Assembly: GCA_013397075.1 (NCBI GenBank)
Contig: VWZS01002580.1
Location: forward strand, 310,001-374,000
Reading direction: 5' to 3'
DNA: 64,000 bases
Source of the DNA: Rhabdornis inornatus
Lineage: Eukaryota; Chordata; Aves; Passeriformes; Rhabdornithidae
A program made the translations under genes and the position numbers. A model generated the notes under the pieces. The model searched no databases. It was not told the DNA's origin and saw nothing but the letters and a program-made list of their open reading frames with translations. Of the stretch, positions 13,469-24,027 are shown in pieces (the stretch's first letter is position 1; every line of letters starts with the position of its first letter).

Positions 13469-14149
13469 CTGACAAGATTAAGATAGAAAACACTGTAGGT
13501 TAAAGATCTTTTCCAAACGTACATTATACAATCAGCATATTGATTGCTTTAAAAACAAAACAAACATTCCGATAGAACTATTGCCTTTACCAATACAAGG
13601 AAGTTACTAAGCCTAGGTCAACCTAGTGGATAATTACAAAATAACTTTAATCACACCCTCTGTCAAACTATTTGTTTTTCTTTTTTTTTTTTTTCTTTTT
13701 TAAATTTCAGAGCACTTGCCGTCAAGAAAAAGGTTCAGCAGCCTTCGTTACCTCGGAGTCAAACCTCATACTGCAAGAAATTCCAGTGGAACAACTTGCA
13801 GAGTCGCTGGAGTAAGGAACTGCATGGCATGAATAAGCTAAATGAAGGTGGAATTGGAACTTTGGGAAGTTGCTGTGGCAAAACTCGGCTGCTGAACCCT
13901 TCACTTCGTATTCTCGATCCAGGACATACTACAGCTTCTTTGAGTTTCTTAAATTTTCTGATAAAATTTCCAGGTATATAATGGCAGCGAGCATGAGGTC
14001 TGTTCATGTCCGAGTTCACAAAAACAACTCATAGAGCAAATACATAGTAGTAAAGCACTGTTCTTTAGCATTACATTTACATAGAAATCGTTAAAACAAT
14101 TGACGCTACAAAGAAAACGGAGAGCAATATACGCTTTGTCTCCTACCTG

Positions 14150-14870
14150 CCTACCTGCTATTTCTCCCCGATCCCAGCTCGGTCTGTGTGGCTCCTGCGG
14201 GACATGCCCCGTCCCACCCACTGTGCACTCTCCGGCAGCTTTTCCAGCGCGGGGCTCGCTCCGGGAGCTGCAGCATCACCCCCGGCCCTGCCCGAACTCC
14301 GCACCCCCCGCGCCCGCCGAGCCCGCCTTACCTCCGGCAAAAGCCAGCGGCTGACAGGGAGGCGGAGGAAGGAAGAGCAGGGCTTTAGATTGCTTCAACT
14401 TTCAGTTCTTCCTCCCCGCTCGCTCAGTCTCTCGCTTGCTTTCTCCTTCCTTCCTTCCTGCCTGGCTGGCTCCACACCCCACCCCACCCCACTCACCCCC
14501 GCACTGCTCCCCGGCAGGCCGCGCCCGCGGAGCTCCCTCCCTGCCGCGGGAGGAGGCCGCACCTGGGCGCGCCCGCCGCCCTCCGCGCCCGCACCGCGGC
14601 TCGGGGCGGCCTGGCCGGGCCGCATGTTTCCTAAGGAGTCACTGGGAAGCCCGCAGGCAGGCTTCGGCTCCGGGCTGCTGTGTTCTCCAGCGCATCGCTT
14701 CACTGGAGTCCCGTGGTGCCCAGCCCAGCCCGGGCCGGGCCGGCGGCGAGTCTCCCCTTCCTGGCCAGTGAGCAAAGGGCGTCCCGGCGCCACCTCTGCC
14801 ACCGCGCTGAGGGCAGGCCGCCAGCGGTGAGGGAGCAGGGCAGCCGGCCAGTACAGACACACCGGTGATC
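14150..14870. promoter_or_regulatory. CpG-island promoter (ARAP2; possibly bidirectional)
   Basis: This roughly 700-base block is strikingly GC- and CpG-rich against an AT-rich background. It contains GC-box cores such as GGGGCGG at 14603-14609, a CCCCAC tandem run near 14476-14495 and a TTCC run near 14447-14458, and no evident TATA box. A minus-strand splice donor inside it (see 14332) points towards ARAP2, so this is most likely its promoter. A plus-strand donor-like site (CAGCG|GTGAGG, about 14826) raises the possibility of divergent transcription. Long open frames on both strands here are a by-product of GC richness. Confidence 0.8.
14332..14600 (-). other. ARAP2: Candidate ARAP2 first (non-coding) exon; 5' edge unknown
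   Basis: The minus strand carries a very good donor (GCCGGAG|GTAAGG) with the exon ending at 14332, inside the CpG island. This fits a non-coding first exon spliced either to 13468 or directly to 8840. The transcription start cannot be read from sequence, so the upper coordinate is nominal. Other donor-like sites at about 14141-14156 (minus strand GCAG|GTAGG) could serve as alternatives. Confidence 0.45.
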
Positions 14871-17800
14871 ACTTGCTTAAAAAAACACCCCACCTTACAG
14901 TAATTTCCAGGAATTCCCCAATTCTTGGAAGTGTCCCTTGTCTGTGAAAAACTGCGACTCAGATAAAACCAGCATTTTGTTACACAAAATGATACAGAAA
15001 GTTCTTTAATGTAGTCCATTGGTGGATATACACATCTTTTACTTGAAGTGTCAATTTTCAAATTGTCTAATTAAAATCGAGGAGGTTTTGGAGGGTTTAC
15101 AGTGTTGCAGCTGAGGTCTGGGGTCTGCCGCTCACCCTACGGAAGCAAAACAGAAGCAAAGACGTAGTGAGAAAAAGAGGGCAATTACAAAAGTGCTAAT
15201 TCGGGAGCAAGTAAACCTAGGTTCTTTTTAAGACTGCTTCCTACACACTAAATATTGCCTTACTAAATAGCCTTACTGATAGAGGGGCTGTTAAAAACTG
15301 TTGGTGCCATGGTACTAAAGAGAGGTTTCAGGATCGCAATTTTGAATACAAACTGCTCCTCCACTCATCAACTTTCAGTCAAAACTTCCAGATTAGAAGT
15401 TTGCAGTTCAGTATTACAGCACCAATTCCACCAGTGCCCAAGCACTTCTGAAAATCCAGCTGCAAGTTCTAATTATTAGATATGTAATTATCTGTTTACC
15501 AAAAGAAATGCAGTTAATTTTACCTCCTAAACTTTTATTATGCAAGCAAATTTCAGGATTTGCCTTTTGTTGGCAATCTAAAGAAATTTATTGTGTTCTT
15601 GCTTGTCTTTTTACTAATGCTTTTGCAGCATCTATCTCAGACAAGGAATTGGCATTCCCAATTATTTGCTAAGGGGCTGATATATTTCCAAACCAAGTGA
15701 GTGCACAGATGTGATTCAGGTAAATACACTAACACCCTTTTTTGTCATAGCCTTTCTGGATTGTAACCTAATGACTCACAGAGTCATCTGATCACAGATT
15801 TGCCTAATATTTCCAGCTAAGCCTAGCTTCCTTTCAGAACAGTAGGAATGCAAATGAATACTGACTTTGAAAAGGAATTTTTACCACAGTAACTTAGACT
15901 ATTTGGAAGATTCAGGCCCTGCAAACAGCAAAAGATCGGCCTCCTTTGCAAGGCTTACCTCACCATGCAAAAATTCAGTTAATTAGCAGTTTGTGGTGGG
16001 CTAGAATTTCTTTCTCCTCAAGTCTAAGGGTATGGTCCTTGATTAATACCCTTGAGCCTCTGCCAAGAAGTTCCCAAGGCCTTCTATAAAGCCCACTTTT
16101 CTTTCTCTTCGAGCGATCCACATGATTTGCCCATGTCACTGGGCCAGTGGCAGAGACTAAAGATAACAGTCCACTCAGCATTTTTCTTTAAAAAACGCAT
16201 GTCAGACCCTCACATGGAACTCACTGAAAGAGATTCCCCTCAGCACATTTATAGCTGTATATATAAGTGGTATCTTCCCTCAGAGCACAGCATGACACTG
16301 CACCCAGACACACTGTGTCTTAGCCAGAGTTTTACTTAGTTTCCTTGACCACGATACTGCATCACAAGAACTGAAATAATTTTTTTCAGTGTGTTTCTTT
16401 GGGAGAGGGTTTGTGTTATGTCCAGAAAAACTGCAATATACACAAGATTATTTTGTCACATTGTGCTGTTAGGGGGTTAGGGGCTTTTCTTGACTGTTTT
16501 TTTATGTCTAAATTACATTATCAGTACCACACAAATCCATATGATGTTTTATTCTTTGTTAGAAATAAAGTAGTATAATTTGATATATGGTGTTTTACGC
16601 TACATTAGAAATCAAGTAGCATAATATATAATCTTTTAAGAAAGCTCTTGAGTCTCTAATTTATCTACAGCGTATAGTTCTTTGATGCACATGCAATGGC
16701 AGCTAACACTACAGTAAAAAAAGAAGTCTTACAAAAATCTAGCAGGAAATTGCATCTTGCTACTTTTGGTGTAATTCAGATATGACATAAGGAAGAGTAC
16801 TATTCTAAGACTTATTGATAAGAGTGAGTTTTGAAAAATCTGCTGATAGACCTGAAAACTGCAGAGGTTTTGTTATCTGATAACTTCCTCTTCCTTTGAG
16901 TTTCGGTGGTGGTGTCATGAATAAGTTAGGTAGGCAGGTGTTTTTAGTAGATCAAGACAAAATTTCAGTGTAGAAATTAATTAGGAGCTGCATGACTTCA
17001 TCTATATTCCCTGAAAGACATTAGGGCTTTTGTATCCTAAAATATGTTTAACCATATAAGAAGGTCATTCATAATAAATATGCTAAGAATACCTTCCAGC
17101 TCATATTTATCATTACAAAGCCCTTTAAAAAGCCTGTTTTCCAGTGATTGATAGTGACCTGATTTTTTTGTTTGTTTGTTTTTAACAACGTAAGAATAAC
17201 CCTGTAAATCTGTGTTTAAGTAGAGATGGAATAATATAATCAAACTGTACAGGAACTAATCCTTACAATATAAATATATCCCAGATTTCCACACTCTGTG
17301 TGGTTTGTCATATGTCAGAATAGATGTTTGCCACATTTCTTATTGTTCATTAAGCTTAAAATGAAACTGATTCAAACTAGTCAGACATTTTCCAAATTTA
17401 AATATTGTAAATTTTAGATGTGTATGTTTTTAAAACTATAGATCAGTTCTACTTGCTGCATATTTATTCTATTTAAGAACTCCAAATCCAGCTGCACAAA
17501 CAGCCAATTAATAAGATAAAATAGGGGAAACGACTGCTACTCCTTCCTTTATGGATGGCTTAAAAGTAGCTCTGATATTTACGTGAAGTTTGTCAGCTAC
17601 CTAAAAATGCACAGGAGAACTGAGTTTGTTTGTGACTTTTAATGAGATTGTTTCACTTTCTCCTGGAAAATAAAAACAAACAACCCACATATTCATATTG
17701 AGCACAGTCCAAGCAAGATTTAAGTTCTGAATTTGGTCTTTTGTGATTGGTTCCGTCTCATTTGCTCCTCTTCAAAGCAGAGATTATAAAATTCATCCAC

Positions 17801-19910
17801 CAGTCTTCCCAAGGTGTTGAGAAGGTTAAATATTTAGATTTTGGAGCTCATGAAGCATCATAAGAAATGAAATGTTAGCTACACCTCAATCAACCAGACG
17901 GTGAATATCTAGGCCTTTTATGATTTGAGCCTCACTATTACTGTTATAGTATAACATTGATATTATTGTTAATAAAATATCAGGAAAACTAACCTTGGAA
18001 ACTAAATAATGCATTACAGTTTTCATAAGTAGTGTTCTATCATGAGGTAACATATTTCACTCAGACGAAATGATATAACACTTCAGAAAAAAGACAGGAC
18101 TGCAGATAAGAATAATCACTAGAGTTAAATTCAGTTTTTGCATTTTCTGTCAACAGTTTATGTGTCCTTGGGATTCCTCTCATCCACTCAGTCAGTGCAT
18201 TATAAGTCAGTTTCTTTTGTATGTCATACTGGATACCAGCTTCCATTTTTACTCAGACAGACCTGTAAGCCAGTTTGACCCATAGCCCGTATTTTAATGT
18301 AATTAATAGTCAGTTGATTTCCAGGAAGCTTTGTAAGATAGTTCCCTGTACCATATGATGGATTTTTAATTATTAATTGAATAATATTAATGTAATTTTT
18401 TACAGGTATGATAACACAATTATATTCAGTTTTGCCATCTTCTTTTAGCAGCTGTAAGTTTGACCTTAATGCAGTCTATGTTTTGTTAAAACTACTGATG
18501 GACTCATGAAGTAGACCCTTTAGCTATTTTGATATTGATATATGACATTTGAAATAAATGTGTAAAAGTGATACCACAGAGTACTGTTTACTAATATTTT
18601 TACAATGTATTGATGTTTTTCGTTACTTTACCAATTCAAGTGAAAGTTAAGACCAAATGAATTTTTTAGCTTACATATTGTACATAGAACTCAACTGCAC
18701 ATGCAAAATTCTCTCAAGAAGTTATTAGATTAATTAACGTACTCTTAATTATCATAGAACTACTTGTAAACCAACGGTAAAATTTGTTCTAATTAGCACC
18801 TCTCATGTAGTGGTGATGGGGTGAACTAGAAACATCAAACTTGACTTCATTTTCAACATAAGTCTGCAAAGATAGCAATTTGAAATGCATTCCCTGGGAC
18901 AACGTGAGGTTCTAGGAAGTTAAGGTTATATCTGCTGTCTTTTGCCAAAGCACACAATACTTGACAGACACTTGCCTGGACTAACCCACTCAAGTCCTGT
19001 CCTAGGCCTGCACCCAAACCTCTGGATGCAGCCCTGTGGGCTGGTGATCCCTCACTTCGCTGTGTATTGGTACATGCATTAACCTACAGAGCTGACAATC
19101 TTATCTGCAGTACTGCTTTATTGAATATTTATTTATACTGCTTGAATTCACAGGCCTAGAAATGAAAGCAGACAATTTATTCTAGCAATGCAAAGGATTT
19201 AAGCTCCTGCTGTAAATAAAAGGTTTCTAGTTGCTGACTAGGGTTTCTGCAAGAAATCTGTCACTAGAAAATCTAAATCTAATGACTTTAATACCTTTTC
19301 TCAGAGCACCTGTGTTCCAAGTGGGACCTTATTCTAGTACTTCTGTCTCTCATTTATATTAAAATGTTTTCAAGCTTTTTGAATACAAATGCATCTTCAA
19401 AGCATGTGGCATGTTCAGGGTTTTTTTTTATTTCTTTGCTATTGCTCTCATTTAGGCGATTTGGTTTCCTTGACATAGCTTTCTGTCATCTTTGAGAAGT
19501 TTAATGGAGCATTCTTTAACTTACTTGAAAATAAATCCCTCTGAGGAAATTTTCTGCACATCAAAGTGCTAAATTTCCCCCCATATTTATCTTTGCACAG
19601 TTCATTGAATTGTAATGAATCACACATCATTAGGATTTTATCTCTGCAGCATTGGCTTATTCGAATTCTACAGAAACCGCATTTGACACTTTTAACAATG
19701 CTATTAAAGGTCGCCATTTCAGGCACTTCCTTCTCTCTTTCATTTTACTTGTTGCTTAAGCAAATCTGTCATGGAAAGTAACGACATATAATAGACATCA
19801 CAGAACTATTTCAAGAGGAGAAAAATTCCATAGTACAATCACAGTTGAAATTGTCTGTAGTTAAATACAATTTCACACTGTTATTTAGGTCTGATGAAAC
19901 ACATTATCAC
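14871..19910. other. Intergenic, AT-rich, no gene seen
   Basis: This is the left part of the spacer between the ARAP2 promoter and DTHD1. I found no exon pair with matching phases, no RNA gene and no recognisable repeat body. A moderately GC-rich patch near 18960-19070 stands out slightly but matches nothing I know. Confidence 0.5.
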
Positions 19911-20105
19911 ATAGAATTGTAGAATTGTAGAATGGCCTGAGTTGGAAGGGACTTCAACAAAGATCATCAAGTCCTAACCCCTTGCCGTGGGCAGGAACAC
20001 CTTTCACCAGACCACTTTGTTCAGAGCTCCATCCAAACTGGCCTCGAGCACTTCCAGGGATAGTGTTCTCTGGAATAACTTCTCTGGACAACCTGTTCTC
20101 TCTCT
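19911..20105 (-). mobile_element. CR1 LINE 3' end fragment (minus)
   Basis: The plus strand reads as the reverse complement of a CR1 3' terminus. It starts with the diagnostic short tandem ending (ATAGAATTGTAGAATTG), then GTTGGAAGGGACTTC, GATCATCAAGTC and the block CTCGAGCACTTCCAGGGAT. CR1 is the dominant avian LINE and is usually 5' truncated, as here. The copy is diverged and non-functional. Confidence 0.85.
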
Positions 20106-22660
20106 TCTGTTTTCCCTTTTCCTCACTGCTCTCTGCCCAACCAAAGAAAGCAACTCATGATAGCTGACTCACTTTGCAGCATTCTAATGCTATCAAAGGT
20201 GCTAAACTGGAAGCTTACTATATATACAAATAACACTTCAATAGAAAACTATCTGTGAATGAATAATTTCTTGTAAAGTTACTAGGTTAAGTTAGAAGCT
20301 AAGTAGTATCAACTCTTTGAAGTTTTACTGTATACATCCCATTTCACCAACAGTTTCCTTAGTTCTGTCTCTTTTCTAAGTAGCAAATTGAGCAACATCC
20401 TGAAATGTAAAATGCTAACTGTTTAAAGTAGACAAGCTGCCTGGGTAGTACCTTACTAGGAACATATGACATAAATTCTATGGCCCAGTGCATCTTGTAG
20501 CACCTTCTTAGTTTTTCTTATACTATTATTGCTTTGTAACTTGAGCCTTAGAATACCAGAGATGGGAAGAATAACCATTACACATATTTTCAAATATGAA
20601 TAGATCAATAAACACACCAAAATGCATTCATTGTCACATACTGAACTTTGCATTATATGCAGAGTATATTGGGAGAACATACTGGATCTGCACCATACAC
20701 TCTAATCTCTTTTCCCAGGAGAACAAAGTCCACTTCATTTTCAGCTATGCAACACTTCTAAGGTATTCCGAAAAGAACATAAATGTCTGCTAAAGGGTCA
20801 TTTAATTTAAATGTATGATTTGATCCCTATTTTTCTAAATCAGATATTTTGTTCTGCCTACATCCAAGGTTATTATTTAATATGCATAAAAAAGCTTTTT
20901 TTTAAAAGGACTTTTCAAATACTTAGAGAATATAGTTAAATATGAATGGAACCCAGGAGCAGGAATTATTTTTAAATAAAATCAAGCACAGAGCCAATTT
21001 TTCCAACTTTTTTTTCTGCTGATGTAGCTTTGCTGAAGATCAGTCTTTAAAAAATCGAATTTCTGTGGATAACTAAACTCCGAGAATGAGTGCACAGGTC
21101 TTTTGTTATTAGTTCTTTCACATTAAACAAACAAACAACTAAATAAATAAATAAAATCACAAGACCTGAAAGAAACAAAATTTAGTAACAATTCTATATT
21201 TAGCACAATTGGATTTGCAATTTTATTTCTTACATATATTAATTTTCTTCCTTTTGTGTTACATTACCTACGTGGACATACGACCCTACTTTAACAACTG
21301 GGTTGCTGGACATCCATGTCTCTTTTCTTGTGAGTCTATTGTAATATTAATTAGCTCGTGACCACAGGCAGTGGATAACATGACAGCTTGTGTCTTCATC
21401 CTACCACTATGGGTCTGATTTTTTTTCAGTTAAAGGATGTATTTCAGGCAGGGATTTCCAGTGAGGCTGAGGATCCACAGCAGCAAAATCTTAGTTACTT
21501 GTGATCAGATATCCCTGGACTGGTTTTGTGTGTCTCTTTGTGGGCCTGTGTCTTTTTTCCTCTGCTCAAATTTTCTGAAGTAAAGGCTGAAAGAGAAAAC
21601 TATAGTTTCACTGTTAAACTTGATTATTGGAGAATTGAATAGTACTGTACTTATCAAGTTTGCTTATTTCTAAAGTCTCAACATCCTCATTGTAACTGAT
21701 GAGCTGTACAGTACACATCTCAGTAACTAATCCAGGGTGAATTAAATCTAGGCTGAATTGACTTCACAAAAGTACAAGATTAAAGTGATTCCAGCATTTA
21801 CTGTATGATATAAATGTTATTCTATCTAAATAACCTTTATACTAAATTCTTTATCATATTGCATTGAATTCATGTGTGATATTACAATATTATTTTCTTG
21901 AGTACTCTATATTATATATTAATATAGGCAGTCATATATTTTCAGAAGATATATACTGTAGTATATCTGAATAACTTGTGTTGCCTACTTTATTTACTCT
22001 TCCTGGATTCCAATTATAATATACTAATTGCAGCAACATATTCTTTTACAATCTGTAATGTTCAGAAAGCTTCAAAGCATGGCATAGCTTAGCACCTGCA
22101 CTCACCCGGTGAGCCTGATCTGGACCATAGAACCCCGTGGGGGCAGGCAGAGCCCTGAAAACTACTACTGCACCAACTGGATCTCTTTGGGCAAGAGCTT
22201 GTGTCAAGTAAAAACCACATGATTGTTCCCAAGACTTTATAGTTACATTATCTAATACCTGACAATATGGTACATAAACACAAGCCTTAAATTATAAGAC
22301 TGTTCAGTGAACAGCATTAAAGATTAAGAAATTCCATTTACATAATTTATCACCCTTCTTCAACTAAGGAGAAACAGCAAATTGATAGCAAAATGTAATA
22401 AATAGGTTTTCATAATCCAGCACTGGTACTGAAATTAAGATGGCATGTGGGACCTATTTTTTTTTTAACTAAAACAATGGTTTTCCTGTATGAATAATTG
22501 AATTTAGAGACCTTCAAATGATGCTCATCTGATCATTAGACAGCCTAAATATACATTAAGACTGCTGAAGAGTAAAAAACCTGGACGAGGCAACTGTAAT
22601 TTGAGTGGCCATTACTGCCTCATTTGCTGTCATGAGATCTGGTATATAATCCTGTGTTTA
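20106..22660. other. Intergenic, no gene seen
   Basis: AT-rich spacer. It includes a short CAAA/TAAA microsatellite at about 21127-21155 and a modest GC-richer patch near 22095-22200 with no recognisable identity. No coding or RNA gene signal is supported. Confidence 0.5.
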
Positions 22661-23320
22661 AAAATAAAATGTCTGGGGGTACTGGTCAACAGCCGACTGA
22701 AGATGAGCCAGCAGTGTGCCCTGGTGGCCAAGAAGGCCAATGGCATCCCGGCCAGTATCAGGAATAGTGCGGCCAGCAGGAGCAGGGAGGTCATTCTCCC
22801 CCTGTATTCAGCACTGGTGAGGTCACACCTTGAGTGCTGTGTCCAGTTCTGGCCCCTCAGTTTAGGAAGGACATTGAGATGCTGGAGTGCATCCAGAGGA
22901 GGGCAACAAGGCTGGTGAGGGGCTTGGAACACAAACCCTGTAAGGAATGACTGAGAGAGCTGGGGTTGTTTAGCCTGGAGAAAAGGAGACTCAGAGGTGA
23001 CCTTATCACTCTCCAACTCCCTGAAAGGTGGCTGTAGTCAGGTGGGGTTGGTCTCTTTCACCAGGCAGCAACTGACAGAACAAGAGGACGCAGTCTTAGC
23101 CCGTGCCAAGGGAAATTTACGTTGGATGTTTGGAAAAAGTTTTTTATGGAAAGAGTGATAAAGTACTGGAATGGTCGGCCCACATAGATGGTGGAGTCAC
23201 CATCCCTGGATGTGTTTAAAAAAAGACTGGGATGTGGCACTTGGTGCCATGGTTTAGTTGAGGTGTTAGGGCATGGGTTGGACTTGATGATCTTGAAGGT
23301 CTCTTCGAACCTAGTGATTC
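22661..23320 (+). mobile_element. CR1 LINE fragment, ORF2 C-terminus plus 3' end
   Basis: This copy starts in the CR1 ORF2 C-terminal part (translated LGVLVNSRLKMSQQCALVAK, later REVILPLYSALVRSHLECC). It continues through the conserved GAGAGAGCTGGGGTTGTTTA and TTGGACTTGATGATCTTGA blocks to the GATTCTATG-type terminus. The frame is broken by stops and indels. It lies about 230 bases upstream of the DTHD1 X-box. Confidence 0.9.
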
Positions 23321-23504
23321 TATGTGTCTGTCTGTCATTGTTGGTGAGTATATAATTGTAAATAACCAATTAAACTTGATTTCATAAGTACTAATCATTT
23401 GTAGCCGCCGAAGTAAGAAATTGCTCAGATATCCTGAAATTTTAAGTCACTGCTACGTAACTGAGTTACATAACCTCCCTTAAAGGTGCGTGGTGTACAT
23501 TGGT

Positions 23505-23517
23505 GTCTCCTGGCAAT
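23505..23517 (+). promoter_or_regulatory. Degenerate second X-box-like site
   Basis: GTCTCCTGGCAAT resembles the RFX X-box (GTNRCC-N0-3-RGYAAC) but departs from it at two positions: T in place of R in the left half, and the final base. It lies about 36 bases before the better site. It could be a weak co-operating site or chance. Confidence 0.25.
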
Positions 23518-23552
23518 CCTTGCTTGTAGTTACAGAACAGCCACTCCTTCCT

Positions 23553-23565
23553 GTCACCTAGTAAC
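23553..23565 (+). promoter_or_regulatory. DTHD1: RFX X-box, perfect consensus, upstream of DTHD1
   Basis: GTCACCTAGTAAC matches GTNRCC-N1-RGYAAC, the consensus bound by RFX-family transcription factors at ciliary genes, with no mismatch. It lies 198 bases upstream of the first ATG of the DTHD1 reading frame, in CpG-poor DNA. A forkhead core (TGTTTA) follows at 23641-23646. RFX plus FOXJ1 is the usual pairing at motile-cilia promoters. Function is inferred from the motif and position only. Confidence 0.5.
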
Positions 23566-23750
23566 TTTTTAATAATCAACATCAACTCAGAATTTCTCAG
23601 ATAGAGTTTGGTTTGTGGAATAGAGTACTTTTAAAATTTCTGTTTAGGCTAGAAATGCTAAACAGTGTAGTAGCCTGAACCAAGGACAACAACTTGTGGA
23701 AGTGTTTAAGCAGCAAAAAAAATTGTGGTTCAGCATATTCTGAATATAAA

Positions 23751-24027
23751 ATGAATATGGCTGAAAGTAAGATTACACCTGCAGGGAAATCAGGACAAGT
23801 CCTTGGAAAAATCTGTTACCTGAACTTTCTGGTGAGAGACATGCTTCTGAAAAGTGATCTGGATAAAGGAGGTTTGGAGGAGTATGTGCTTGGACTGACC
23901 TCTTTAGCAAAAGAGCTGAGCAGATCTCTCAGCCAGCAGCTGGAAAATGTTACAGAAATTATTCAAGACACCTGCCAATTGCTGAGCACTCTCCATGATA
24001 AACACAAGGAATTGACTGGAAGTCCAG
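23751..24027 (+). CDS. DTHD1: DTHD1 coding exon 1 (GC donor)
   Basis: Encodes residues 1-92 plus one base of codon 93, with an alternative start at 23757. Heptad-like leucines (LTSLAKELSRSLSQQLENV) suggest a coiled coil. The donor is CCAG|GCAAGT, a GC-AG type site. The nearby GT at 24032 would break the frame into exon 2, whereas the GC site gives a G|AA split codon that fits exactly. Earlier, non-coding exon sequence may extend upstream, because the frame is open back to about 23694 without an ATG. Confidence 0.85.

Noticed and set aside
14186..14862. Long open frames on both strands (up to 214 codons) in the GC-rich block
   Set aside because: They overlap each other, are Pro/Arg/Ala/Ser-rich and lack domain patterns. 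Stop codons are scarce in CpG-island sequence, so these are compositional artefacts.
22601..23016. Open frames of 105 (plus) and 128 (minus) codons
   Set aside because: The plus frame is the remnant of CR1 ORF2 and the minus frame is its shadow; neither is a host gene.
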